48,724 bases of DNA from the NCBI GenBank assembly GCA_021166835.1, contig JAJPEN010000014.1, positions 1 to 48,724 on the forward strand. The letters run 5' to 3'. Position numbers and translations under genes: made by a program. This document shows, one piece after another, positions 17,156 through 26,008 of the stretch (positions are counted from its first letter, which is position 1; the number at the start of each line of letters is the position of its first letter). This DNA is from Burkholderiaceae bacterium. GTDB lineage: Bacteria > Pseudomonadota > Gammaproteobacteria > Burkholderiales > Burkholderiaceae. A model generated the notes under the pieces. The model saw only the letters and a list, made by a program, of their open reading frames with translations. It made no database searches and was not told the DNA's origin.

Positions 17156-17161
17156 CAGACC

Positions 17162-17761
17162 ATGAACGAGAACACCGATCCCCTGCGCCTGGAGATCGCC
17201 GCAGCGGCCGCCCGGCTGCTCGCCGACGGCGCCACCGACTACGCGAGCGCCAAGCGCAAGGCTGCGCAGCGCGTGCTCGGCGAGCGTTCCGCGCCGAAGG
17301 GGTCGATGCCCGACAACGAGGAGGTCGACGCGGCGCTGCTCGAACACCTGGAGCTGTTCGACGCCGGTCACGCCGAGCGCGTCCTGCGGCGCCGGCGCAC
17401 GGCCGCCGAGCTGATGCAGCGGCTCGAGGAATACCAGCCGTACCTGACCGGCGCCGTCTGGAAGGGCATCGTCACCGAGCATGCGCCGATCCATCTGCAG
17501 CTCTTCCACGACAACACCAAGGACGTGCAGATCGACCTGCTGAATAGCGGCGTCGATTTCGACGTCGGCTCGATGCCGCATTTCCGCGGCGGACCCGACG
17601 TCGAGGCGATCACCTTCTGGATGGCCGATGCACCCGTGCTGCTGTCGCTGTACCGGCACGACGACCTGCGCGGCGCGCTGAAGGGCGGGCGCAACAGCGA
17701 CGCGGGCCCGGAGCGCGGCGACCGGCGGGCGCTGCTCGGGCGGCTCGGCGAGGCGGCATGA
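17162..17761 (+). CDS. Conserved-looking protein of unknown function
   Basis: The product has 199 residues, is soluble and is rich in acidic helices at the N-terminus (LRLEIAAAAARLLADGATDY). The middle part has strands resembling a nucleotidyltransferase-like core: AVWKGIVTEHAPIHLQLF, DNTKDVQIDLLNSGVDFDV and FWMADAPVLLSLY. I do not recognise the family and see no decisive catalytic triad. It is first in the rightward cluster and overlaps the TlpA-like gene by 4 bp (ATGA), so the two are co-translated. The ATG at 17162 is the first in frame and follows a divergent promoter region. Confidence 0.8.
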   Translation: MNENTDPLRLEIAAAAARLLADGATDYASAKRKAAQRVLGERSAPKGSMPDNEEVDAALLEHLELFDAGHAERVLRRRRTAAELMQRLEEYQPYLTGAVWKGIVTEHAPIHLQLFHDNTKDVQIDLLNSGVDFDVGSMPHFRGGPDVEAITFWMADAPVLLSLYRHDDLRGALKGGRNSDAGPERGDRRALLGRLGEAA

Positions 17762-18291
17762 AACCGGGACGGCGCGTCTGGATCGGCGCAGCGGCGCTGG
17801 CGCTGGGCTTCGGCGGCTTCGGCGCGTGGGTCGCGTCGCGCCACTACCGGCTGGTCACCGCCGACAATTCCGCGGTCGACCTGCTGCTGGGGCTGGCGAT
17901 GCCCGATGCGCAGGGCCGCGAAGTGCGGCTCGCCGACTGGCGCGGCCGGCCGCTCGTGGTGAACTTCTGGGCCACCTGGTGCCCGCCCTGCGTGGGCGAA
18001 ATGCCCGAGCTGAGCGAGATGCAGCGCGATTACGCCGCCCGCGGGCTGCAGATCGTCGGCATCGGCATCGATTCGAACAAGAACATCCGCCAATTCGCCG
18101 AGAAGATGCCGATGAGCTACCCGCTGCTCGTCGCCGGCACGGGCGGCGCCGAACTGACGCGCCGCTTCGGCAACACCTCGGGCTCGCTGCCCTTCACTGC
18201 CGTCATCGATCGCGAAGGCCGCATTCGCCACCGGATCCTCGGCCGCTTCGACAACGCCGAGCTGCGCGCCGCGATCGCCGCGACGCTTTGA
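17758..18291 (+). CDS. TlpA/ResA-like membrane-anchored thioredoxin
   Basis: This thiol-disulfide oxidoreductase has 177 residues and is anchored in the inner membrane by one N-terminal helix ([18 protein letters not shown]), with its thioredoxin domain in the periplasm. The active site is [16 protein letters not shown] with Cys75 and Cys78. The cis-proline region is [12 protein letters not shown]. The sequence [15 protein letters not shown] matches TlpA/ResA-type reductases that supply electrons to cytochrome c maturation or other extracytoplasmic thiols. Its partner is not apparent; the CcsA-like protein at 30.1 kb is a distant possibility. It overlaps the preceding gene by 4 bp. Confidence 0.92.
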   Translation: MKPGRRVWIGAAALALGFGGFGAWVASRHYRLVTADNSAVDLLLGLAMPDAQGREVRLADWRGRPLVVNFWATWCPPCVGEMPELSEMQRDYAARGLQIVGIGIDSNKNIRQFAEKMPMSYPLLVAGTGGAELTRRFGNTSGSLPFTAVIDREGRIRHRILGRFDNAELRAAIAATL

Positions 18292-18418
18292 GCGGCGGCT
18301 TGGGTGGCGCCCTGAGCGCCCCGCCCGATTTCATTCGCCGCTGGCGTTCATCGCGCAACCGGCGTATAAAGGCGTCCAACTTCCCGCAAAAGCGCGAAAT
18401 TCCCGCTCGCGTACCTGC

Positions 18419-18946
18419 TTGACGACGTCCTCTAAACTGCTCTGGGCGCTGCACGGACCCAACCTGAACCTGCTGGGCACGCGCGAGCCGGAGGTCTACG
18501 GTTCGACCCGGCTCGACGAAATCGACGACGGACTCGCGCGCCTGTGCGCCGAGCACGGCCATCGCTTCGAGAGCTTCCAGTCCAACCACGAAGGCGAGCT
18601 GGTCGACCGCGTCCAGCAGGCGCGCGAGCGCGAGGTGGCGTTCATCGTGCTGAACCCGGCGGCGTTCACGCACACGAGCGTGGCGCTGCGCGATGCGCTG
18701 GCGGCGGTGGCGATTCCGTTCATCGAAGTGCACCTGTCGAACATCCATCGTCGGGAAGCGTTCCGCCGCCGGTCGTATTTCTCCGACCTCGCCGCCGGCA
18801 TCGTCGCCGGGCTGGGGCCGATCGGCTATCGGCTGGCCATGCAGGCGGCGATCGAGTCGCTGCGCGGGCCCGCAGCCTCCCCGGTTGCGGCCCAGGCTGC
18901 CGCCCCCCGCTCGGTCGGGGCGCGGCGGCGCGTCCCCAAAGGCTGA
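18419..18946 (+). CDS. aroQ: Type II 3-dehydroquinate dehydratase
   Basis: AroQ dehydrates 3-dehydroquinate to 3-dehydroshikimate in the shikimate pathway as a cytosolic dodecamer. The 175-residue product has the signature [20 protein letters not shown], with the Tyr-containing lid [11 protein letters not shown], then [29 protein letters not shown] and [15 protein letters not shown]. The C-terminus has an Ala/Pro/Arg-rich tail of about 25 residues beyond the usual end. The start is TTG at 18419; no in-frame ATG precedes the conserved N-terminus. It sits directly upstream of accB and accC, a common order in Proteobacteria. Confidence 0.95.
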   Translation: MTTSSKLLWALHGPNLNLLGTREPEVYGSTRLDEIDDGLARLCAEHGHRFESFQSNHEGELVDRVQQAREREVAFIVLNPAAFTHTSVALRDALAAVAIPFIEVHLSNIHRREAFRRRSYFSDLAAGIVAGLGPIGYRLAMQAAIESLRGPAASPVAAQAAAPRSVGARRRVPKG

Positions 18947-18953
18947 AAGCGAA

Positions 18954-19421
<468 letters not shown>

Positions 19422-19443
19422 CGCGAGCCCCGACAGACTCCCG

Positions 19444-20793
19444 ATGTTCGAGAAGCTGCTGATCGCCAACCGGGGCGAGATCGCGCTGCGCATCCAGCGC
19501 GCATGCCGGGAACTGGGCATCAAGACGGTCGTCGTGCACTCGCAGGCCGACACCGAAGCGAAATACGTGAAGCTCGCCGACGAATCGGTCTGCATCGGGC
19601 CGGCGCCGTCGCGCGACAGCTACCTGAACGTGCCGGCGATCATCAGCGCGGCCGAGGTCACCGACGCCGAGGCGATCCACCCCGGCTACGGCTTTCTGTC
19701 CGAGAACGCCGATTTCGCCGAGCGCGTCGAGAAGAGCGGCTTCGTCTTCATCGGCCCGCGTCCCGAGACGATCCGCATGATGGGCGACAAGGTCTCGGCG
19801 AAGGACGCGATGAAGAAGGCGGGCGTGCCGGTGGTGCCCGGCTCGGAAGGCGCGCTGCCCGAAGATCCGAAGGAGATCCTGCGCATCGCGCGCACGGTCG
19901 GCTACCCGGTGATCGTGAAGGCGGCCGGCGGCGGCGGCGGCCGCGGCATGCGCGTCGTGCATACCGAGGCCGCGCTGCTCGCGGCGGTGACGATGACGCG
20001 CAGCGAGGCGCAGGCGGCCTTCAACAACCCGAACGTCTATCTCGAGAAGTTCCTCGAGAACCCGCGTCACGTCGAGATCCAGGTGCTGGCCGACGAGCAC
20101 CGCAACGCGGTGCACCTGGGCGAGCGCGACTGCTCGATGCAACGCAGGCACCAGAAGATCATCGAGGAAGCGCCCGCGCCGGGCATCCCGCGGCGCGCGA
20201 TCGACCGCATCGCGCAGCGCTGCGCCGACGCGTGCCGGAAGATGGGCTATCGGGGCGCCGGCACCTTCGAGTTCCTGTTCGAGAACGGCGAGTTCTATTT
20301 CATCGAGATGAACACGCGCGTCCAGGTCGAGCATCCGGTCACCGAACTGATCACCGGCATCGACATCGTGCAGGAGCAGATCCGCATCGCCTGCGGCGAG
20401 AAGCTGCGCTTTCGCCAGCGCGACATCCGGCTGCAGGGACACGCGATCGAGTGCCGCATCAATGCCGAGGATCCTTTCCGCTTCACGCCTTCGCCGGGGC
20501 GCATCACGGCCTGGCACCCGCCCGGCGGGCCCGGCATCCGCGTCGACTCGCACGTCTACACCAACTACTTCGTGCCGCCGAACTACGATTCGATGATCGC
20601 CAAGGTGATCGCCTACGGCGAGACGCGCGAGCAGGCGATCCGCCGCATGCGCATCGCGCTCTCGGAGATGGCGGTGGACGGCATCCGCACGAACCTGCCG
20701 CTGCATCGGGAGCTGCTCACCGACGCGCATTTCGTGCAGGGCGGCACGCCGATCCACTACCTCGAGCAGAAGCTCGCGCTGCGCCGCAGCTGA
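19444..20793 (+). CDS. accC: Acetyl-CoA carboxylase biotin carboxylase subunit
   Basis: AccC carboxylates the biotin of AccB with bicarbonate and ATP. The 449 residues match the usual length. Landmarks are [14 protein letters not shown] at the N-terminus, [13 protein letters not shown], the glycine-rich ATP lid [50 protein letters not shown] (metal ligands and the catalytic arginine) and [13 protein letters not shown]. It shares the aroQ-accB-accC-prmA transcription unit. The carboxyltransferase genes accA and accD are not in the window. Confidence 0.98.
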   Translation: MFEKLLIANRGEIALRIQRACRELGIKTVVVHSQADTEAKYVKLADESVCIGPAPSRDSYLNVPAIISAAEVTDAEAIHPGYGFLSENADFAERVEKSGFVFIGPRPETIRMMGDKVSAKDAMKKAGVPVVPGSEGALPEDPKEILRIARTVGYPVIVKAAGGGGGRGMRVVHTEAALLAAVTMTRSEAQAAFNNPNVYLEKFLENPRHVEIQVLADEHRNAVHLGERDCSMQRRHQKIIEEAPAPGIPRRAIDRIAQRCADACRKMGYRGAGTFEFLFENGEFYFIEMNTRVQVEHPVTELITGIDIVQEQIRIACGEKLRFRQRDIRLQGHAIECRINAEDPFRFTPSPGRITAWHPPGGPGIRVDSHVYTNYFVPPNYDSMIAKVIAYGETREQAIRRMRIALSEMAVDGIRTNLPLHRELLTDAHFVQGGTPIHYLEQKLALRRS

Positions 20794-20837
20794 CGCGGCC
20801 CGGCCCGCTCGGCTGCGCAACGAAGATCGACGCTGCG

Positions 20838-21803
20838 ATGTGGCTGCGAATCCGCTTCACCGTCGACGGCGCCGCGGCCGACGCGTGGACCGATGCGCTG
20901 CTCGCCGCCGGCGCCTCGTCGGTGGACACGAGCGATGCCGACGCCGACTCGGAAGCCGAATGCGCGCTGTTCGGAGAACCGGGCGAACCGCCGCCCGCCA
21001 GCGCCTGGCCGCGCACGCTGATCACCGCGCTGGTGCCGCGCGAGACGTCGCCGGGCGCGGCGCCGGAAGCGCCCGGCGCGCCTGCACCGAATGAACTCGA
21101 CGAGGACCGGCGGCGCGCGCATGCGCTGCTCGCGCGCGCCGCCGCGCTCGCCGCACGGCCCGCCCCCACCGCGATCGAACTCGACCGCCTCGGCGACGAA
21201 GACTGGGTGCAGGCGACGCAGCGCCAGTTCGCCGCCTTCCCCGTCGGCAATCGGCTCTGGATCACCCCGTCGTGGCACGCGTCGTCGCAGCCGGCGCCCG
21301 GGGGGCGCGCGGCCATCGTGCTCGATCCGGGCCTGGCTTTCGGTACCGGCGGCCACCCGACGACGCGCCTGTGCCTCGAATGGCTCGACGAGAACCTGCG
21401 GGCGGGCGAGACGGTGATCGACTACGGCTGCGGATCGGGAATCCTCGCCATCGCCGCGGCGAAACTGGGCGCGCGCAGCGTCACCGGCATCGACATCGAT
21501 CCGCAGGCGCTGGCGGCGGCGGCGCGCAACGCAGCGGACAACGACGCGGCCATCGAACTGCGATCGAGCAGCGACGCGATGCCACCGCCGGCCGACGTCG
21601 TCGTCGCCAACATCCTCGCGAATCCGCTGCGCGTGCTCGCGCCGCTGCTCGAGACGCTGGTCGCGTCCGGCGGCCGGCTGGTTCTCGCCGGGCTGCTCGA
21701 CCGGCAGGCCGACGAGATCGCGCGCTGCTATCGCAACGTGACGCTGCAAGCGTGGCGATCGGCCGAAGGCTGGACTTGCCTGGCCGGAACCCGTCGCGGA
21801 TGA
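20838..21803 (+). CDS. prmA: Ribosomal protein L11 methyltransferase
   Basis: PrmA trimethylates amino groups of ribosomal protein L11 using S-adenosylmethionine. The 321-residue product has an N-terminal substrate-recognition domain (MWLRIRFTVDGAAADAW). The catalytic domain has LDPGLAFGTGGHPTTRLCLEW, the SAM motif VIDYGCGSGILAIAAAKLGA, VTGIDIDPQAL and the NANxLxxPL-like segment VVANILANPL. A Pro/Ala-rich insertion near residues 70-90 lengthens it compared with E. coli (about 293). It follows accC by 44 bp. The ATG at 20838 is the only one with the family N-terminus. Confidence 0.96.
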   Translation: MWLRIRFTVDGAAADAWTDALLAAGASSVDTSDADADSEAECALFGEPGEPPPASAWPRTLITALVPRETSPGAAPEAPGAPAPNELDEDRRRAHALLARAAALAARPAPTAIELDRLGDEDWVQATQRQFAAFPVGNRLWITPSWHASSQPAPGGRAAIVLDPGLAFGTGGHPTTRLCLEWLDENLRAGETVIDYGCGSGILAIAAAKLGARSVTGIDIDPQALAAAARNAADNDAAIELRSSSDAMPPPADVVVANILANPLRVLAPLLETLVASGGRLVLAGLLDRQADEIARCYRNVTLQAWRSAEGWTCLAGTRRG

Positions 21804-21825
21804 TCGGCCGAAACCGGGAGAATCG

Positions 21826-22935
21826 ATGGCGCTCGCGACGACGTGCCCGCAGTGCAAGACGAGCTTTCGGGTCGTTCCCGATCAGCTGAAGCTGCGCCGC
21901 GGTTTCGTGCGTTGCGGGCGCTGCCGCCACGTCTTCGCCGGCATCGACCATCTGCGCTACGTCGACGATGCGCAACTGGGCGCCGAGGCGCGGGCCGCCG
22001 GCGGCGACGACGCCGAATGGATCGTCATAGGCGCGCCCGCATCCGATCATCCGCTGTTCGCCGGGCCGCTCGACGACGATGCGTCCGCCGCGCAAACGGA
22101 GCAACGAGAAGAGCCGGCGTTCGAAGCACCCGAGGAGGGGCAGCCGCTGGGCGACACGTCCGCGGGAGATGCATCCGCCGAGGAAGCAGCCGCCGAGGAA
22201 GTACCGGTCGCCGAAGCCCCCGTCGCCGAAACCTCCGCCGACGGAGCCCGCCCCGGCGAGGCGCACGACACTGCGCGCGACACCGCGCACGAGGCCGCCG
22301 CGCCTCTCGCCGACGCGGCGCCCGACGACCCCCCGCCACCCTACGTCGAGCGCTACGCCGGCTCGGCCTACGACACGCGCGACGACGACGAATCGGCGAT
22401 CGACTACTTCTCGACGACGCGCACGCGCGGCTTCGCCGACCGGCGCGGCCTCGCTGCCGGCCTGCTCGCGCTCGCGCTGGCGGTCGCGCTCGCGACGCAA
22501 TGGGTCGTCGCGCAACGCTCGGCGATCGCCGCACAGTTGCCCTTCGCCGCGCCGCTGCTGGCTGCGGCGCTCGCGCCTTTCGGCCTGCGCATCGAGGCGC
22601 CGGACGAGCTGGATGCGTTGACGATCGAATCCTTCGAGCTGCAGGCGTCCGCCGTTCCGGACGTGCTCGAGATGCGCGCGCTGCTGCGCAACCGCGCCGA
22701 CCATCCGGTGCGCTGGCCGTCGATGCAGCTCACGCTCACCGACCCTTCGAGCCGCGTGCTGGTGCGCCGTGCGCTGCACCCCGACGACTACCTGCCGCAG
22801 GCCGACGAAGCGCGCGACCGCGGCGTTCCGGCGGGCACGGAATGGCCGCTGCGCCTGGCGCTCGAGGCGCACGATCTGCAGGCTGCCGGCTACGACTACC
22901 GCGTGCAACTGTTCTATCCCCAGGAGCGACGATGA
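21826..22935 (+). CDS. DUF3426 protein with MJ0042-type zinc ribbon
   Basis: The 369-residue product starts with a zinc ribbon (Cys7, Cys10, Cys30, Cys33 in TTCPQC and FVRCGRCRHVF). An acidic, Ala/Glu-rich low-complexity region follows (about 70-165). Then come one membrane helix (AAGLLALALAVALATQWVVA) and a C-terminal DUF3426 domain with beta strands, ending VQLFYPQERR. The family is common in Beta- and Gammaproteobacteria and its function is unknown. The layout places the ribbon in the cytoplasm and the DUF3426 domain in the periplasm. The ATG is preceded by GGGAG. Its stop overlaps the kinase start by 4 bp. Confidence 0.88.
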   Translation: MALATTCPQCKTSFRVVPDQLKLRRGFVRCGRCRHVFAGIDHLRYVDDAQLGAEARAAGGDDAEWIVIGAPASDHPLFAGPLDDDASAAQTEQREEPAFEAPEEGQPLGDTSAGDASAEEAAAEEVPVAEAPVAETSADGARPGEAHDTARDTAHEAAAPLADAAPDDPPPPYVERYAGSAYDTRDDDESAIDYFSTTRTRGFADRRGLAAGLLALALAVALATQWVVAQRSAIAAQLPFAAPLLAAALAPFGLRIEAPDELDALTIESFELQASAVPDVLEMRALLRNRADHPVRWPSMQLTLTDPSSRVLVRRALHPDDYLPQADEARDRGVPAGTEWPLRLALEAHDLQAAGYDYRVQLFYPQERR

Positions 22936-23885
22936 CCCGACGCGTGCTGATCAGCGGCTCGATCGCCTACGACACGATCATGGTGTTCGAAGGCCACTTC
23001 AAGGATCACATCCTTCCCGATCGCGTGCACATGCTGAACGTGGCGTTCCTCGCGCCCCGGCTCGAACGCAACTACGGCGGCTGCGCCGGCAACATCGCCT
23101 ACACGCTCTCGGCGCTCGGCGGCGAGCCGGTGATGCTCGCGACGATCGGCCGCGACGGCGACGCCTACCTGGCGCACCTGGCCGAACTGGGCATCGACGC
23201 TTCCACCGTGCTTCGGCTCGACGACGAATACACGGCGCAGGCCTTCATCACCACCGACCTGTCCGACAACCAGATCACCGCGTTCCACCCCGGCGCGATG
23301 TCGCACGCGCATCGCATCTCGGCGCGCGAGGCCTGCGGCGCGGATGCCGGCGCGGCGATCGGCATCGTGGCGCCGAACGGCCGCGAGGCGATGCTGCAGC
23401 ACGCGCGCGAGTTCCGCGAGTGCGGCGTGCCCTTCGTGTTCGATCCGGGGCAGGGACTGCCGATGTTCGACGGCGAGACGCTGCGCGGCTTCGTCTCGAT
23501 TGCCAGCGCGGTGACGGTCAACGACTACGAGGCTTCGCTGCTCGTCCAGCGCACCGGCTGGAGCGAAGAACGGATCGCGCAGCAGGTGCAGGCGCTGATC
23601 GTCACGCGCGGCGGCGAAGGATCGCGCGTCTACGAAGGCGGCAAGGTGACGGAGATCGCAGCGCTGCCGGTGTCGCGCGCAGTGGATCCCACCGGCTGCG
23701 GCGACGCGTACCGCGCAGGTCTTCTGCACGCGCGGGCGCTCGGCTGGAGCTGGGTCGATGCGGCGCGCCTGGGCAGCGTGATGGGCGCGATCAAGATCGA
23801 ACACCGCGGCGGACAGAACCATCCGGTCGATCGCGCCGAGGTCGCGCGCCGCTTCGAACAGGCCTACGGCCGCGCGCCCTGGTAG
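22932..23885 (+). CDS. PfkB-family carbohydrate/nucleoside kinase
   Basis: This is a ribokinase-like (PfkB) kinase of 317 residues. It has the N-terminal strand RVLISGSIAYDTIM, the substrate-side motif YGGCAGNIAYTLSALGG, TIGRDGDAYLAHL, and the C-terminal signature DPTGCGDAYRAGLL containing the catalytic aspartate and anion hole. Adenosine-kinase-like members in Betaproteobacteria have this form, but the substrate cannot be read from the sequence. AGGAG precedes the ATG, inside the DUF3426 gene that it overlaps by 4 bp. Its 3' end overlaps the convergent DUF167 gene by 22 bp. Confidence 0.92.
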   Translation: MTRRVLISGSIAYDTIMVFEGHFKDHILPDRVHMLNVAFLAPRLERNYGGCAGNIAYTLSALGGEPVMLATIGRDGDAYLAHLAELGIDASTVLRLDDEYTAQAFITTDLSDNQITAFHPGAMSHAHRISAREACGADAGAAIGIVAPNGREAMLQHAREFRECGVPFVFDPGQGLPMFDGETLRGFVSIASAVTVNDYEASLLVQRTGWSEERIAQQVQALIVTRGGEGSRVYEGGKVTEIAALPVSRAVDPTGCGDAYRAGLLHARALGWSWVDAARLGSVMGAIKIEHRGGQNHPVDRAEVARRFEQAYGRAPW

Positions 23886-24184
23886 AGCGCGGCGCACAGC
23901 GCCGGCGCGTCGTGCGCGGCATCGAGCGCGAAGCGCTTGCGCCGACCGGTCTGCCCCGACACGAGCCGCACCGAACGCTTCGGCAGCGAAAGACGCACGG
24001 CCAGGAAGCGGACGATCTCGTCGTTGGCGCGCCCTTCGATCGCCGGCGCGGCAACGCGCAGCTTCAGGCAGCCGTCGTGCTCGCCGACCGCCTCGGTGCG
24101 CGGTGCGCCGGGCTGCGCGGCAATGCGCACACGCCACGCGCCCGGCTCGCCTTCGAGCCAGGCCGGCAACTGCGCGCGATCCAT
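23864..24184 (-). CDS. DUF167 family protein (YggU-like)
   Basis: This is a small basic protein of 106 residues. The DUF167 core is WRVRIAAQPGAPRTEAVGE, LKLRVAAPAIEGRANDEIVR and LSLPKRSVRLVSGQTGRRK. The family is widespread, has an alpha/beta fold, and has no established reaction. It lies 19 bp downstream of the YggT-like gene; the yggT-yggU pair is conserved in Proteobacteria. Its last 22 bp overlap the end of the convergent kinase gene. Confidence 0.92.
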   Translation of the reverse strand: MDRAQLPAWLEGEPGAWRVRIAAQPGAPRTEAVGEHDGCLKLRVAAPAIEGRANDEIVRFLAVRLSLPKRSVRLVSGQTGRRKRFALDAAHDAPALCAALYQGARP

Positions 24185-24203
24185 CGGAGCCCGCGAGGCG
24201 GCC

Positions 24204-24776
24204 CTATGCGACAGCCGCGAAGAACGTCGGCATCACCGACTGCAGCACGGTGAGCGCGAGCTGCGCGAGCAGGATCAGCACCAGCGGCGACAGGTCGACC
24301 CCGCCGATCAGCGGAACGAAGCGACGGATCGGCGCGAGGAACGGGCGCGTGAGCGCGTCGATCGTCGGCGCGATCGGCGCGTGCGGATTGACCCACGACA
24401 GCACCGCCAGCAGCAGCACGAGCGCGGTGAGCAGCCACAGCGACCACTTCGCCAGCCAGAAGATCGCCAGCAGCACGACGACGCCGAAGGCCGGCGCGCG
24501 TCCGCCGCCGAACAGCAGTACGTAGAGCACCGCGAGCACGACGGCAAGCAGCAGCGAGGCCAGCAGGCTCGCCCAGTCGACGCTGCGCATGTTCCTGCGC
24601 GTGGCCGGAAGCACGCCGCGCAACGGCCGCACGATCCAGTCGGTGACGGCGATGACGAACTGGCCGAGCGGGTCGCGAACGCCGAGTCCGAGCCAGTTCA
24701 GGTACGCGCGCAGAACGCAGGCGGTAGCCAGCAGGCTGCCGAGCGTTTCGAGCAGAAGCCAGAGTGCCTGGTGCAT
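24204..24776 (-). CDS. YggT family membrane protein
   Basis: This inner-membrane protein of 190 residues has two YGGT units. The first has VLRAYLNWLGLG and the second VLLLAVLSWVNPHAPIAP, each followed by a PLRG or PIRRF segment (DWIVRPLRGVLP; RPFLAPIRRFVP). About four to five hydrophobic helices are visible. The family has been linked to osmotic tolerance and to cell-division or membrane organisation, but no reaction is known. The ATG at 24776 gives the family N-terminus. A strong terminator of the upstream H1-like gene lies just before it, so it probably has its own promoter. Confidence 0.92.
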   Translation of the reverse strand: MHQALWLLLETLGSLLATACVLRAYLNWLGLGVRDPLGQFVIAVTDWIVRPLRGVLPATRRNMRSVDWASLLASLLLAVVLAVLYVLLFGGGRAPAFGVVVLLAIFWLAKWSLWLLTALVLLLAVLSWVNPHAPIAPTIDALTRPFLAPIRRFVPLIGGVDLSPLVLILLAQLALTVLQSVMPTFFAAVA

Positions 24777-24813
24777 GGAGTCGATTCCGCAACGCCCGCG
24801 ATTCTCGCATACG

Positions 24814-24853
24814 AAAAAAAGAGTCCCGCACCGTGGGACATCCGGTGCGGGAC
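24814..24853 (-). terminator. Rho-independent terminator of the histone H1-like gene
   Basis: On the minus strand an 11-bp perfect stem (GTCCCGCACCG with CGGTGCGGGAC, 9-base loop) is followed by seven T. It lies 50 bp after the H1-like stop codon and ahead of the YggT-like gene. Confidence 0.92.
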
Positions 24854-24903
24854 CCGTTGCATCGTGCGTCGCCATCGGCGCACGACGCTTCTACAGCGAT
24901 GCG

Positions 24904-25470
24904 TTACGGACGGTTGCCCGTCGGGAACGGCCAGGCGGCTGCCGGATTCAGCGGCTTGGCGGCCGGGGCCGCGGCCGTTGCAGCGCCGTTCTTCTTCGCC
25001 GCGGGCTTCTTCGCCGCCGCTTTCTTCGCTGCCGGCTTCTTCACGGCGACCTTCTTCGTCGACGCCTTCTTCGCTGCGGGCTTCGCGGCCTTCTTCGCCG
25101 GAGCGGCCTTGCGCGCGGCCGCCTTCTTCGTCGCCTTCTTCGCCGCGGGCTTCTTCGCGGCCGTCTTCTTCACGGCCTTGCGGGCTGCCATCGGCTTTTT
25201 GGCGGCGGCCTTGCGTGCGGTCTTCTTCGCTGCAGTCTTCTTCGCAGCGCCCTTCTTCGCTGCACCCTTCTTCGCAGCGCCCTTCTTCGCCGCGGTCTTC
25301 TTCGCTGCAGCTTTCTTCGGCGCGGCCTTCTTCGCGGCGACGCGCCTGGTCGCTGCGCCCTTCGTCGCGGCCTTCCTGGCGACCTTCTTCGCGGTCGTCT
25401 TCTTCGTTGCTTTCTTCGCCGCGGCCTTCTTCGCGGCCGGCTTCTTCGCGGCTTTCTTGGCAGTTGCCAT
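24904..25470 (-). CDS. Histone H1-like Lys/Ala-rich DNA-binding protein
   Basis: The 188-residue product is almost entirely Lys, Ala, Thr and Arg in KKAAAKK-type repeats, as in bacterial histone H1-like proteins such as AlgP and the BpH family. They bind DNA non-specifically and affect nucleoid structure and gene expression. A run of four near-identical KKGAA/KKTAA units lies mid-protein. The C-terminus departs from the repeats (NPAAAWPFPTGNRP) and ends with a hydrophobic tail, as in related betaproteobacterial proteins. The ATG is preceded by AAGGAG. A small GGAG-ATC-CTCC hairpin sits between it and the start. The copy number of such repeats commonly varies among strains. Confidence 0.9.
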   Translation of the reverse strand: MATAKKAAKKPAAKKAAAKKATKKTTAKKVARKAATKGAATRRVAAKKAAPKKAAAKKTAAKKGAAKKGAAKKGAAKKTAAKKTARKAAAKKPMAARKAVKKTAAKKPAAKKATKKAAARKAAPAKKAAKPAAKKASTKKVAVKKPAAKKAAAKKPAAKKNGAATAAAPAAKPLNPAAAWPFPTGNRP

Positions 25471-26008
25471 GGAGGATCTCCTTCTCAGGATGTTGCGATG
25501 ACGGAAACCCGTGCCGCAGCGCGAGTGCGCGTCGGTCGGAACGGGCTATTCATCGGCGCAAGAACACCGTGTTCCACGGTTCGTCGTTCCTACGCTAATG
25601 AATTCGGCGCAAAAAAAGCGCCGGAACCAATGGTTCGGCGCTCTGTGGAGATCGTCGCAACGGGAATCGGATCGACCGTCGTCTGCTGCTTTCGCGAACT
25701 CGTCTGCATCCATTCTTTCCCGCACGAAGCCGTCGACCTCACCGGATCATCCCCTGCCACAGCAACTGATTTCACGCTTGAATACACGTCGATAACTTCT
25801 TGTACTGACGTGAAATTCCGCTGTTATGCACACGCGAAATCTTACGGTGCTTGTAGGGCGTCCGCAACGGTTCGACGCGTTCGTCTTGACTCGCGCGCGG
25901 TTTCGTCGGCGTGCACGCAACACATCGCGAAGCCTTCGACGTCGCGAAGCGAAGCATCGAACGCGCGCGATGTCGCAGGCGATGCGATCGCGAGTGCGTC
26001 GACAACGT
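25471..26008. other. 538-bp intergenic region with hairpins and an orphan terminator
   Basis: No convincing gene lies between the H1-like start and the ampD stop. The left part should hold the H1-like promoter and leader; it includes a perfect hairpin at 25566-25580 (ACCGTG, TTC, CACGGT). A terminator lies at 25611-25642. From 25760 to 25860 the base composition is more AT-rich than in the neighbours and has an inverted repeat, ATTTCACG (25769-25776) with CGTGAAAT (25809-25816). TCGCGAAGC occurs twice at 25925-25933 and 25942-25950. Open frames here have no recognisable composition. Confidence 0.6.
25611..25642 (-). terminator. Rho-independent terminator without an adjacent gene
   Basis: On the minus strand the stem CGGCGC/GCGCCG, extended by GAACC/GGTT with one bulged base, is followed by seven T. 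The nearest upstream minus-strand gene is ampD, which ends about 370 bp away. It must therefore end either a long ampD 3' extension or a separate small transcript. Confidence 0.8.

Noticed and set aside
17162..17761. Mur ligase-related protein
   Set aside because: Neighbours suggest it, but the sequence has no ATP-binding P-loop and the length is too short. I left it as unknown.
18291..18425. TTGACG at 18419 as a -35 box
   Set aside because: These bases are the start codon and second codon of aroQ. No suitable -10 follows in a non-coding place.
24904..25470. CRISPR-like repeated units
   Set aside because: The short repeats are Lys-Ala codon repeats in one reading frame, without regular spacers.
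25590..25787. Small minus-strand open frame over the orphan terminator
   Set aside because: It starts with GTG without a ribosome site and runs through the terminator and T tract. Its protein has no recognisable composition.
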